Source: Thermobifida cellulosilytica TB100 (lineage in GTDB: Bacteria > Actinomycetota > Actinomycetes > Streptosporangiales > Streptosporangiaceae). Taken from it: DNA of 64,000 bases. Shown here piece by piece: positions 9,149 to 17,471 of this stretch (position 1 is its first letter; each line of letters opens with the position of its first letter). The DNA lies in NCBI RefSeq assembly GCF_001517975.1, contig NZ_KQ950184.1, positions 104,929 to 168,928 on the forward strand, written 5' to 3'. The position numbers were made by a program, and so were the translations under genes. Under the pieces are notes generated by a model. It searched no databases and was not told the origin of the DNA. It saw nothing but the letters and a program-made list of their open reading frames with translations.

Positions 9149-9163
9149 TACCATTGGTAGCAT
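9149..9163 (+). promoter_or_regulatory. Toxin-antitoxin promoter with overlapping operator
   Basis: TACCATTGGTA (9149-9159) is an 11-base palindrome. It overlaps TAGCAT (9158-9163), a TAnnnT -10 ending seven bases before the GTG start. This arrangement suits autorepression of a leaderless transcript by the ribbon-helix-helix antitoxin; it is an inference from position and symmetry. Confidence 0.5.
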
Positions 9164-9170
9164 CGCGGTT

Positions 9171-9593
9171 GTGAGAGTTGACTCGATGGACACTGAACAC
9201 GGCACCCCCTCGGAGGTGTCCGCCGAACTCGTCAGAGCTCTGCGGTCGGGGCAGGTCGACCCTCTCACGGTGATCACCGCGCTCCACGACAGCGGGAAGC
9301 TCCCCCACCGCGGGGAGACGGCACGGTGGCACGTCGGAGAGCGGGGGCGCTTCTCCTCCGGCTCCGCAAGCCGGACCCGCAAGATCAGCATCTCCATGCC
9401 GGAGGACCTCAGCTCCGCCGTCCACGAACGCGTCGGACGCGGCGAGTTCAGCCGCTACGTGACCGAGGCGGTCAGCCGACAGTTGGAACTGGACCTGCTG
9501 GCCGAACTCGCCGACCTGCTGGAGAACGAGTACGGGCCGGTCTCCGAACAGAGCCTGGCGGAGGCGGAGGCGGCGTGGCCGGACGCCGACTGA
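9171..9593 (+). CDS. Ribbon-helix-helix antitoxin (VapB-like)
   Basis: 140 residues from the GTG at 9171; an in-frame ATG at 9186 is an alternative. No ribosome site precedes the GTG, but a -10-like TAGCAT ends seven bases upstream, suggesting leaderless translation. A ~65-residue N-terminal extension is followed by a ribbon-helix-helix segment (TRKISISMPEDLSSAVHERV, then GEFSRYVTEAVSRQLELD) and an acidic C-terminal tail (LLENEYGPVSEQSLAEAEAA) of the kind that wraps and neutralises toxins. It overlaps the PIN-domain gene by 19 bases, so the two are translationally coupled. The long N-terminal extension is unusual for VapB-type antitoxins. Confidence 0.8.
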   Translation: MRVDSMDTEHGTPSEVSAELVRALRSGQVDPLTVITALHDSGKLPHRGETARWHVGERGRFSSGSASRTRKISISMPEDLSSAVHERVGRGEFSRYVTEAVSRQLELDLLAELADLLENEYGPVSEQSLAEAEAAWPDAD

Positions 9594-10009
9594 CCGGAGG
9601 AGGCACCCTCGTCCTCGACAGCGAGGGCCTGTCCAAGATCGCGGACGGCGACGAACGCGCACGGGCGCACCTGGAGGTCGCCCACCGCCGCCGGGCCCGT
9701 GTGGTGGTCAGCGCGGTCACCCTCGCGGAGGTGCTCCGCGGCGGCCCCCGGGACGCCGCGATCCACCGCGTGCTCTCCCGGATCTCGGTGCTCGCGGTCA
9801 CCCCCGAGATCGCCCGCGGCGCCGGTGAGCTGCTGGGGAGGACCGGCCTGACCGGCCACCGCTGCGCGATCGACTCGGTGGTGGCGGTGACCGCGCTCGG
9901 CCAGGAACGCCCGGTGGTGCTGCTGACCAGCGACCCCGACGACCTCAGCCGGCTCGTCGAGGAGCCGGACCGGCCCAAGCACCAGCGGGTCGCCGTGGTC
10001 CACGTATGA
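9575..10009 (+). CDS. PIN-domain toxin (VapC-like ribonuclease)
   Basis: 144 residues. The GTG at 9575 follows GGAGGCGGAGG and overlaps the antitoxin. The PIN fold is indicated by conserved acidic residues placed as in VapC: Asp15 (LVLDSEG), Glu52 (TLAEVLRG), Asp100 (CAIDSVVAV) and Asp120/Asp122 (LLTSDPDDL). These should hold Mg2+ or Mn2+ for RNA cleavage. Typical VapC toxins cut initiator tRNA or rRNA; the target here cannot be read from sequence. Partner and geometry (antitoxin first, overlapping) are standard for a type II toxin-antitoxin module. Confidence 0.87.
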   Translation: MAGRRLTGGGTLVLDSEGLSKIADGDERARAHLEVAHRRRARVVVSAVTLAEVLRGGPRDAAIHRVLSRISVLAVTPEIARGAGELLGRTGLTGHRCAIDSVVAVTALGQERPVVLLTSDPDDLSRLVEEPDRPKHQRVAVVHV

Positions 10010-10228
10010 ACGTCCGCGGCCGGATCGGAGGGCGTCGGCGCCGCGTGCCCCGGCGCACGCCCCCGCAGCGGACCGCGATGCCGTTATCGGACCGTCGTTC
10101 CACCGCGCCCCGGTGGACCGCAACCCCGCGGCAGGATTGCGACCCCGCAGGCAGCACAGTGGAACCGTCGAAAGGTGTATTACGTCCGAAAACACACCCC
10201 CCCAACTGAGCGAAAGGAGCCCTCGCCC

Positions 10229-11833
10229 ATGTCCTTCGCGCAAACAGTGCGCGGAGCCGCGAGCGCGATAGCCCAAGGGGCTGATCCGCGCACGGCGCTC
10301 GGCGACGCTGTCAACCGGGCAGCGGACCAGTTCGGACTCGATCCAGGCGACTTCCTGGCGGCACGCGACCACGGCGCCTCCGTGGGCACCCGGATCGAAC
10401 AGCAGACCACCTCGCTGGCCAACGCGGGGGAGGCCCTCAACCGCAGCAGGTACGAGCCCGGCCCCGAAGGCCCGGTCCACGTCATCTGCCCGATGGTGAT
10501 CCCGCGCGGTCGCACCGCGGGCGCGATGCTGCCCGTGATCCTGCTCGCCGTGCTCGGTCTCGTGGGCACCCTGCTCACCCTGGCCGTCCCGGGCGCCACC
10601 ATGGTCTTCTTCGGCCCGCACTACTGGCTGCTGGTCGTCGCCATCGGCGCCTTCGGCTGGTGGCGCCAGGGCATGGTCATGGTCCCCGACGGCTGTGTGG
10701 CGCTGATCAGCAAGTTCGGAAAGCTGGAGCAGGTCGTCGGCCCTGGCCGGGTCACCCTGTTCAACCCGTGGAAGCGCGTCTCCTACATCGTCAACACGAC
10801 CCGGGAGTACCCCTTCAACGCCCCGATCCGCGAGGCCCCCACCAAGAGCGGCGTCAAGGCGTCGGTCGACCTGTTCCTCCAGTTCCGCATCGAGGACCCC
10901 GTCGAGTTCGTCTTCACCCTGGGCGCGGTCCAGGGCTTCCAGGACAAGCTCAACAACGCCATCAGCGAGACCACCCGCAGCCTCATCTACGAGCAGCAGG
11001 CCGCGGAGATCTACGACCTGGTCGGCGAGAACACCGCCCGCCTGCTGGACCAGCTCAACCAGCAGTTCCTGCCCGCGGTGCGGCTGACCAACGCCAACAT
11101 CACCCACGCCGAGCCGTCCAGCCAGGAGTACCGCATGGACCTGGCCGCCCCCGAGATGGTGCGGGTGGCCAAGGAGGCGTACACCTACGAGTACCAGCTC
11201 CAACTGCGCAAGGAGCAGAACGAGGGCGATCTCAACAAGGAGCTCGCCTCCCTCAACGAGACCCTCTCCGCGATCCAGGCCGAGATCGCGCAGTACCAGG
11301 CACAGATGGACACCGCCCTGGAGCGGGAGACCAACCGGGCCCGCGCCCTGGCCCGCCAGCGGTTCGTCGAGGCCGAGAGCGCCGCCCAGGCCAACGCGGC
11401 ACTGCTGGAGGCCCAGGCCCTGGACATCCGCGCGGTCAGCGCGGCCGAGGCGCCCGAGATCCTCAACTACCGCTTCCAGCAGGACCTGCTGGACAAGCTG
11501 GAGGCGGTCGCCGACAGCCTGCCGCAACTGGTGCAGATCGGGGACGGCGACGCCGCCATCGACTTCCTCCAGGTGGCCCAGCAGCTCATCGGCGGCGCCG
11601 ACCAGGTGCTCTTCTCCGACGAGGACATCGCGGCCATCCGCGAGCGCCTCTCCGAGATCGAGGAGCGCATCGCCGCCCGCGAACCCGAGATCGCCGCGCT
11701 CCTGGGTGAGAGGGCCTCCGCCCCCGTCGCCGGGGAGGCCGTGGCGGAGGCCGGACAGGCCGCGGAGGGCGACCTGCCCGGTGCCGGGCCGAACACGGAC
11801 CAGTCCGAGCTCTACCAGCGGGGAGGCCAGTGA
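10229..11833 (+). CDS. SPFH/band-7 family membrane protein, first of pair
   Basis: 534 residues from the ATG with AAAGGAG 9 bases upstream. A ~90-residue N-terminal region precedes two hydrophobic segments (~100-145), then an SPFH/band-7 domain (~155-335; GCVALISKFGKLEQVVGPGRV, SVDLFLQFRIEDPVEF) and a long Glu/Ala-rich coiled coil (~340-420), with an acidic tail. SPFH proteins form ring-shaped membrane assemblies linked to microdomain organisation or to proteases. The second SPFH gene overlaps the stop codon, so the two likely form a hetero-oligomer. The N-terminal ~90 residues match no domain I recognise. Confidence 0.85.
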   Translation: MSFAQTVRGAASAIAQGADPRTALGDAVNRAADQFGLDPGDFLAARDHGASVGTRIEQQTTSLANAGEALNRSRYEPGPEGPVHVICPMVIPRGRTAGAMLPVILLAVLGLVGTLLTLAVPGATMVFFGPHYWLLVVAIGAFGWWRQGMVMVPDGCVALISKFGKLEQVVGPGRVTLFNPWKRVSYIVNTTREYPFNAPIREAPTKSGVKASVDLFLQFRIEDPVEFVFTLGAVQGFQDKLNNAISETTRSLIYEQQAAEIYDLVGENTARLLDQLNQQFLPAVRLTNANITHAEPSSQEYRMDLAAPEMVRVAKEAYTYEYQLQLRKEQNEGDLNKELASLNETLSAIQAEIAQYQAQMDTALERETNRARALARQRFVEAESAAQANAALLEAQALDIRAVSAAEAPEILNYRFQQDLLDKLEAVADSLPQLVQIGDGDAAIDFLQVAQQLIGGADQVLFSDEDIAAIRERLSEIEERIAAREPEIAALLGERASAPVAGEAVAEAGQAAEGDLPGAGPNTDQSELYQRGGQ

Positions 11834-13203
11834 TGAGCCAACCGACCGGCCGCGGCAACTCCACCATCCGGGAGTCGCTCGCCTCCTGGGGCGACATCGC
11901 CCGCCTGCTGCGCGGCGGCGACCAGGGTGCCCTGGTCCCCGTCGTCATCCCCCGCGACAGCCGGGGACTGAAGTGGATGACCCTGGTGTGGGTCGGCCTC
12001 TACCTGATCCTGACGGCGCTCGTGTCGGCGGTGGCCGTCGGCGGAGTGGTCGGGACCGTCATCGCGGTTCCCGCCCTGTTCTTCGGGGTCGTCTCGGTGG
12101 TGCTCGCCCTGCTGTGGTGGTGGCGCTCCTCCATCGTGGAGATCGAGCAGGGCACCACCGGCGTGCTCACCAGGTTCGGGGCCATCGTCGCCGAACTGGG
12201 GCCGGGCCGCCACTACCTGTGGCACCCCTGGACCCGGGTCGACTTCGTCGTGGACACCTCCACCGAGATCCCCTACAACGCGCCCGTGCTCGCCTGCCCC
12301 ACCCAGGAGAACGTGCCGCTCAAGTCGATCGAGTTCTTCCTGAAGTTCCGCATCACCAACGCGGTCGCGTTCGTGCGCACCATCGGCGCCAGCAACTTCG
12401 ACCTGGTGCTGTCCAACGCGGTGCAGGACGCCATCCGCCAGCGCAGCCGCCGGGTGCAGACCGAGAACGCCTACGACCTGCGCGGCTCCGACGTGGCGGA
12501 CATGCAGGAGCTGCTGAACCACCAGCTCAGCCGGTACGGCGTGCAGATCATGGGGTGCAACATCCCCGACGTGCAACTGCCCAACCAGTACCAGCAGCAC
12601 CTGTCCACCCGGGAGCGGGTCGCCAAGGAGCTGATCGCCTACGAGCAGGAGTGGGAGCTGACCCGCAAGCGCCGTATCGACACGCTCCTGATGGACATCG
12701 AGCGTTCCAAGAAGGCCCGGGACGCCAAGATCGTCGAGGTCAAGGCGGCGCTGAACCGGGCGCGCAAGGACGTCGCGCAGATGCTGGAGGAACAGGAGAC
12801 CGAGGCGCAGCGCGTGCGCTACGAGATCGAGACGCGCGGCCGCACCAACCTGGTGGCGGCCGTCAACGAGGCCACCGCCCAGCGGCGGCTGGCCACCGCC
12901 TACCGGGACAACCGCGCGATGCTCCGCTACGAGCTGGCCCGCCGCCGCCTGGACGTGGGGGCCAAACTCGCCGAGCAGGCGCCCAAGCCGGTGGTGGTGC
13001 GCACCGACTCCGCGTCGGGGGACACCTCGGCGCTGTCCACGCTCCTGCTCGCCCAGCTCCTGCCGGGAATCGCCGACAACCGCCGACCGCGCGGCCTGGG
13101 CGGGTCCTCGCCGGTCGCGGCGGCCGGAGAGGCGGACCCGTTGCAGCAGGTGCAGGGCGCGGCCGCCGAAGCGGCCCGGCTGCGGGAGCAGTGGCAGGTC
13201 TGA
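11833..13203 (+). CDS. SPFH/band-7 family membrane protein, second of pair
   Basis: 456 residues; the ATG overlaps the upstream stop (TGATG), implying translational coupling; a GTG three bases earlier is also possible. Two adjacent transmembrane helices (~40-90), an SPFH domain (~95-270; GTTGVLTRFGAIVAELGPGRH, IEFFLKFRITNAVAF) and a Lys/Arg/Glu-rich coiled coil (~250-375) follow the same order as its partner. The C-terminal ~70 residues are low complexity. The pair suggests a stoichiometric two-subunit ring like HflKC, but no FtsH-type protease gene is adjacent. Confidence 0.85.
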   Translation: MSQPTGRGNSTIRESLASWGDIARLLRGGDQGALVPVVIPRDSRGLKWMTLVWVGLYLILTALVSAVAVGGVVGTVIAVPALFFGVVSVVLALLWWWRSSIVEIEQGTTGVLTRFGAIVAELGPGRHYLWHPWTRVDFVVDTSTEIPYNAPVLACPTQENVPLKSIEFFLKFRITNAVAFVRTIGASNFDLVLSNAVQDAIRQRSRRVQTENAYDLRGSDVADMQELLNHQLSRYGVQIMGCNIPDVQLPNQYQQHLSTRERVAKELIAYEQEWELTRKRRIDTLLMDIERSKKARDAKIVEVKAALNRARKDVAQMLEEQETEAQRVRYEIETRGRTNLVAAVNEATAQRRLATAYRDNRAMLRYELARRRLDVGAKLAEQAPKPVVVRTDSASGDTSALSTLLLAQLLPGIADNRRPRGLGGSSPVAAAGEADPLQQVQGAAAEAARLREQWQV

Positions 13204-13224
13204 CCGACTCCGGCAGACAACGGC

Positions 13225-13254
13225 AGGGGGGCCGTCCCGACGGACGGCCCCCCT
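13225..13254. terminator. Bidirectional terminator
   Basis: AGGGGGGCCGTCC-CGAC-GGACGGCCCCCCT: 13-bp stem with a 4-base loop between the convergent SPFH operon and the minus-strand membrane protein. Confidence 0.7.
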
Positions 13255-13282
13255 GGTCACGTCGCGGCCCGCTCGCGGCGGA

Positions 13283-13972
13283 TCAGTAGTCGGTCCAGGA
13301 GTACCAGTTGCCCTTGACGTGCTCGTAGACCACGTTGCCGTGGCCGGGGAGGAACACGTCGGTTTCCAGTGCCTTGGGGCTGTAGGCCAGCCCCGACTTC
13401 TTGAGGAGCCCGGCCCCCTCCACCGTGAACAGCGTCACGCCCTCACGCTCGCTGACCTCGCTGATGGGGTAGAAGCCCGTCCACCGCTCCTCGGGCAGGA
13501 CCACCCCGGAGGAACCGGTGGTCTCCCGCAGGTGCAGCAGGTCGGCGGCCGACGCGTCGACCCGGGCCTGCAACGGGACGTCGGCCAGGGACAGCGCGAC
13601 GGCCGCGAGCGCGATCAGCGGCGGAGTGATCCAGCGCAGCCAGTAGTAGCGGATCATGGGCCGGGCCACGGTCATCGCGATGCCCAGGCGCAGCGCTCCC
13701 ATGGTGGCGAGGACCGCGCCCCCGCCCAGACCGAGGACGAAGCTGGTCAGGTGGCCGCCGGGAACGCTGTCCTCGTACAGCAGCACCAGCGCGACGATGA
13801 CGCAACTGGGCAGGTAGAGCTTGCCCGGAGGGCGGGAGGCCCAGGAGATGAGCCGCTGCGCGAGAGTGGGTCTGGGTGCGATGGAGATCAGTTTGGCGAC
13901 CGATTCCTCCCCGGTCCCTGGCTGTCCACCCTGCGGTGCGGGTCCGGTGGGCTCGGGAATGGCGGCGGACAT
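13283..13972 (-). CDS. Three-helix membrane protein of unknown function
   Basis: 229 residues from the ATG at 13972. An in-frame GTG at 14029 would add 19 residues; neither start has a good ribosome site. Three hydrophobic helices (YLPSCVIVALVLLYE; LTSFVLGLGGGAVLATMGAL; ITPPLIALAAVALSLAD) are followed by a ~90-residue soluble domain that ends in aromatic residues (NWYSWTDY). I do not recognise the family. It points towards the SPFH pair, separated by the shared terminator, so an association is only positional. A TATTCT -10-like element lies at 14086-14091 on this strand. Confidence 0.65.
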   Translation of the reverse strand: MSAAIPEPTGPAPQGGQPGTGEESVAKLISIAPRPTLAQRLISWASRPPGKLYLPSCVIVALVLLYEDSVPGGHLTSFVLGLGGGAVLATMGALRLGIAMTVARPMIRYYWLRWITPPLIALAAVALSLADVPLQARVDASAADLLHLRETTGSSGVVLPEERWTGFYPISEVSEREGVTLFTVEGAGLLKKSGLAYSPKALETDVFLPGHGNVVYEHVKGNWYSWTDY

Positions 13973-14144
13973 GAGGAGGCAGCCCCCAACGAACGAAGAG
14001 AAGTGGCAAGGGACGTGCGGGCCCGACACACCCGCGGGTACGGCCGCCGGACGGCGGTCCGCGCGGCGCGGCCCGTAACATTCCCAGAATAGGGGAGCCG
14101 AGGACAGCAGAAGCGCGATACCGCACGGTAGCGCGGAATCCCGC

Positions 14145-14150
14145 TACCCT
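14145..14150 (+). promoter_or_regulatory. -10 element of a leaderless rnhB transcript
   Basis: TACCCT ends seven bases before the rnhB ATG, and no ribosome site is present, the usual geometry of actinobacterial leaderless genes. Confidence 0.45.
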
Positions 14151-14157
14151 GGGGCGA

Positions 14158-14853
14158 ATGGCGAAGGCATCGGCACCCGTTCCCCCGCCCACCTACGACC
14201 TGGAGCGCGAGCTCGCCGCGGAGGGCGCGGCGGTGGTCGCCGGGGTCGACGAGGTGGGACGGGGCGCCTGGGCCGGACCCGTGCTGGTGTGCGCGGCGGT
14301 CACCGACGGCTCGCCGCCCCCCGAGGGGCTCACCGACTCCAAACGGCTCTCCCCCCGGCGCCGCACCGCAATGGCCCAGCAGGTCCGCGACTGGGTCCGC
14401 GACCACGCGTTCGGCCAGGCGTCCCCGGCCGAGATCGACGAGCTCGGCATGACCGAGGCGCTGCGCCTGGCGGCCAACCGGGCGCTGGAGGCCCTGTCCG
14501 TCCGCCCCGACGCGGTCCTCCTCGACGGCAAGCACGACTACCTCGGCGCCCCCTGGACGGTCCGTACCCGTGTCAAGGCCGACCTGACCTGCGTCAGTGT
14601 CGCCGCGGCCTCGGTGCTGGCCAAGGTGCACCGGGACGCGCTGATGGCCGAACTGGACACCGAGTACCCCGGATACGGTTTCGCCACCGGCGCGGGCTAC
14701 CCCTCACCGGCCCACCGGGCCGCGCTCGCCGAGCGCGGCCCCACCCCGCACCACCGGATGACCTGGTCCTACCTGGACCGCCTGCCCCGCTGGCGGCACC
14801 TGCGCCGGGTGCGGCCCGGCGCAGCGGACGGCCAGTTGAGCCTCCTGGACTGA
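14158..14853 (+). CDS. rnhB: Ribonuclease HII
   Basis: Removes RNA from RNA-DNA hybrids and starts excision of misincorporated ribonucleotides. 231 residues, normal length. Catalytic acidic residues appear in [13 protein letters not shown] (Asp-Glu pair), [11 protein letters not shown] and [30 protein letters not shown] and [14 protein letters not shown] are further family blocks. Likely leaderless. Confidence 0.97.
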   Translation: MAKASAPVPPPTYDLERELAAEGAAVVAGVDEVGRGAWAGPVLVCAAVTDGSPPPEGLTDSKRLSPRRRTAMAQQVRDWVRDHAFGQASPAEIDELGMTEALRLAANRALEALSVRPDAVLLDGKHDYLGAPWTVRTRVKADLTCVSVAAASVLAKVHRDALMAELDTEYPGYGFATGAGYPSPAHRAALAERGPTPHHRMTWSYLDRLPRWRHLRRVRPGAADGQLSLLD

Positions 14854-14992
14854 CCCCGCGCGCGGCGTCCGGAGCCGCGACACGCGCGGCGCTCCTTACG
14901 CAGCGCCCACGGGAAGCGGCAGTATGGAACGCGACCCGGTACGAGTGTCCGCGAAGCAGGGCGCACAGGGGCATATCGCGAAAGGGGCAGCG

Positions 14993-17392
14993 ATGGGGCG
15001 CCAGACCGAACCCCGAGCCGCGCAGCGACCCGGAACCGCCTCCGTGGAACGCCTCCGTTCCGTCTACCGCCGTGTTCCGGTGCGCACCCGGCTCCTCGTC
15101 GGGCTGGGCGCGGTCACCGTGGCCGCGGTCACGGCGTTCCTCGCGCAGGTCCCGGTGTGGGCGGCCGTCGTCGGCACGGTCCTGCTGCTCGGGCTGTTCG
15201 CCGCGCTGATGCACTCCGCCGCGGCGGTGGCCACCACCGCGGTCTGCGTGGGCTGGACCCTGCTCGCCCACACGCTGCTGTCCATCCCGCTGCACGGCGA
15301 ACCCGTCCTGCTGCTGGTGCCGCTGCTGCCGCCGCTGACCGCCCTCGCCGCCGCCCGCATCACCGCGTTCCCGGTGTGGCACACCACGCTGCTGGCCCTG
15401 CTGGGCGGGCTGATCGCCGGCTTCGGCGTCGCACTGGCCCACATGATCGTCCCGGCGGTCCCGGTGTGGGCGGGGATCGCGGCGCTGGCCCTGGCGACCG
15501 GCGCGGCCCTGCTGTGGCGGGTCGCGGCCGCGCGTCGGCTCACCAGGGAGCTGAACCGCTACCGGCCGGAGCGGCCCGCACCCCCCGCGGCACCCGCACC
15601 CGGCAAGCGGTCGCGCGCCCGCGGCGGGCGCGGCTCCGCGGGGAGCGGGCAGGCCGCCGCGGAGGAGCCGATGCCGGTGAGCGAGGCGCTGGCCCGCCTG
15701 GAGGGCATGATCGGCCTGGAACCGGTCAAGCAGCAGGTCCGCGCGCTCGCCGCCGCCATCGAGGCGGCCCGGCTGCGCGCCGACGCCGGCTACAGCGTCG
15801 AGCGGCCGCTGCGCCACCTGGTGTTCTCCGGACCGCCCGGGACCGGCAAGACCACGGTCGCCCGCGCCCTGGCAGCGATCTTCCACTCCTTCGGCCTGCT
15901 GCCCACGGCGCGCGTGGTGGAGGCCCAGCGCGCCGACCTGGTGGGGGAGTACCTGGGCGCCACCGCCATCAAGACCAACGAGCTGGTGGACCGGGCGCTG
16001 GGCGGGGTGCTCTTCATCGACGAGGCGTACTCGCTGGTCAACGAGGGGGACGGGCAGCCCGACCGGTTCGGCGCCGAGGCCGTGCAGACCCTGCTCAAGC
16101 GGGCCGAGGACGACCGCGACCAACTGGTGATCATCCTCGCCGGCTACGAGGCCGAGATGGACCGCTTCCTGGCCTCCAACCCGGGCCTGGCCTCCCGGTT
16201 CGCCACCCGCATCAGCTTCCCCAGCTACACCGCCGACGAACTGTGCCGCATCGCCGAGTCCCTGTTCGCCCGGCGCGGCGACGTCCTGGACGCCTCCGCC
16301 GCCGCGGAGCTGCGCAGCAGGATGGACCAGGTGGTCCGGCACGGGGTCGTCGACGAGCTCGGCAACGGCCGCTTCGCCCGCTCCCTGGTGGAGAAGGCCG
16401 CCGAGGCCCGCGACGTGCGGGTGGTCACCCGGGAGTCCTCCGGCAGGCGGCCCGAGCCCGAGGAACTGGTCACGGTGCGCGCCGCCGACATCGCCGCCGC
16501 CTGCACCGCGCTGACCGAGCGGCTGCCCGGCTTCGCCCCGCCCCCCGACCTCGCCGAGGCGCTGGCCGAACTGGACGCGATGGTCGGCCTGGAGCCGGTC
16601 AAACGGCAGGTCCGCGCGATCGCCGCGCAGCTTCAGGTGGCCCGGCTGCGCGAGGGGCAGGGGCTGCGCACCCAGCCCCCGATGCGGCACTTCGTCTTCG
16701 TGGGGCCGCCCGGGACGGGCAAGACCACGGTCGCCCGCATCCTCGGCCGCGTCTTCGCCGCCCTGGGCCTGCTCAACCGGGCCGAGGTGGTCGAGGCCGG
16801 CCGCGTCGACCTGGTCGGCGAGCACCTGGGCGCCACCGCGGTCAAGACCAACAAGCTGGTGGACCGGGCGCTGGGCGGGGTGCTCTTCATCGACGAGGCG
16901 TACTCGCTGGTCAACCCGGGCTACAGCGGCGGCGACGCGTTCGGCGCCGAGGCCGTGCAGACCCTGCTCAAGCGGGCCGAGGACGACCGCGACCGGCTGG
17001 TCGTCGTGCTGGCGGGGTACCCGGCGGACATGGACCGCTTCCTCAGCAGCAACGCCGGCCTGTCCTCGCGGTTCAACGTGCGGGTGGCCTTCCCCAGCTA
17101 CACCCCGGCCGAACTCTCCGAGATCGCGGAGCGCATGGCCGCGCGCACCGGCGACTCCTTCGACGACGAGGCCCGCGCCGACCTGGAGCGCATCTTCGGC
17201 TACGTGTGCGAGACGGGCTGGATCGACGAGCTCGGCAACGGCCGCTTCGCCCGGTCGCTGTTCGAGAAGGCGTGCTCCCAGCGCGACCTGAGGGTCGCGG
17301 AGAGCCTGGGGGAGAACGCCGACGCCGCCGCCCTGACCACGATCACCAGCGCCGACCTGCGCGCCGCCTACGCGGAGATCACCCAGCGCTGA
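14993..17392 (+). CDS. Membrane-anchored protein with two CbxX/CfxQ-type AAA+ ATPase modules
   Basis: 799 residues from the ATG with AAAGGGG upstream. About five hydrophobic helices (~25-185) form an N-terminal membrane domain, then an Ala/Pro/Lys/Arg linker (~190-225) and two AAA+ modules in tandem. Module 1: Walker A GPPGTGKTTVARAL near 280, Walker B GVLFIDEAYSL near 340. Module 2: the same motifs near 572 and 630. Both end with ELGNGRFARSL sensor-2-like segments. This AAA+ type includes Rubisco activase CbxX and the EccA ATPases of ESX secretion, which are usually soluble with one module. A fused membrane domain with duplicated modules suggests a membrane-bound remodelling motor; no type VII substrate is nearby. 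Long identical DNA stretches link the two modules. Confidence 0.85.
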   Translation: MGRQTEPRAAQRPGTASVERLRSVYRRVPVRTRLLVGLGAVTVAAVTAFLAQVPVWAAVVGTVLLLGLFAALMHSAAAVATTAVCVGWTLLAHTLLSIPLHGEPVLLLVPLLPPLTALAAARITAFPVWHTTLLALLGGLIAGFGVALAHMIVPAVPVWAGIAALALATGAALLWRVAAARRLTRELNRYRPERPAPPAAPAPGKRSRARGGRGSAGSGQAAAEEPMPVSEALARLEGMIGLEPVKQQVRALAAAIEAARLRADAGYSVERPLRHLVFSGPPGTGKTTVARALAAIFHSFGLLPTARVVEAQRADLVGEYLGATAIKTNELVDRALGGVLFIDEAYSLVNEGDGQPDRFGAEAVQTLLKRAEDDRDQLVIILAGYEAEMDRFLASNPGLASRFATRISFPSYTADELCRIAESLFARRGDVLDASAAAELRSRMDQVVRHGVVDELGNGRFARSLVEKAAEARDVRVVTRESSGRRPEPEELVTVRAADIAAACTALTERLPGFAPPPDLAEALAELDAMVGLEPVKRQVRAIAAQLQVARLREGQGLRTQPPMRHFVFVGPPGTGKTTVARILGRVFAALGLLNRAEVVEAGRVDLVGEHLGATAVKTNKLVDRALGGVLFIDEAYSLVNPGYSGGDAFGAEAVQTLLKRAEDDRDRLVVVLAGYPADMDRFLSSNAGLSSRFNVRVAFPSYTPAELSEIAERMAARTGDSFDDEARADLERIFGYVCETGWIDELGNGRFARSLFEKACSQRDLRVAESLGENADAAALTTITSADLRAAYAEITQR
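15981..16121 (+). repeat. Intragenic duplicated AAA+ segment, copy 1
   Basis: Two blocks here, 15981-16042 (62 bases) and 16066-16121 (56 bases), are identical at the DNA level to the second copy. They cover the Walker B region and the following helix. Confidence 0.85.
16854..16994 (+). repeat. Intragenic duplicated AAA+ segment, copy 2
   Basis: Blocks 16854-16915 and 16939-16994 match copy 1 base for base, while the surrounding code has diverged. Perfect identity including wobble bases implies recent gene conversion between modules. Confidence 0.85.
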
Positions 17393-17471
17393 ACGGCGCC
17401 GCACGGAGTGCGGCGAGACGGGGCGGAATCCTCTCCCGGCGGGCGGCGGAGGCCCTGCTATGGTCCCGCTC

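Noticed and set aside
14993..17392. Part of an ESX/type VII secretion locus
   Set aside because: EccA-like AAA+ modules alone are not sufficient; no EccB-E, mycosin or WxG100 genes are present nearby.
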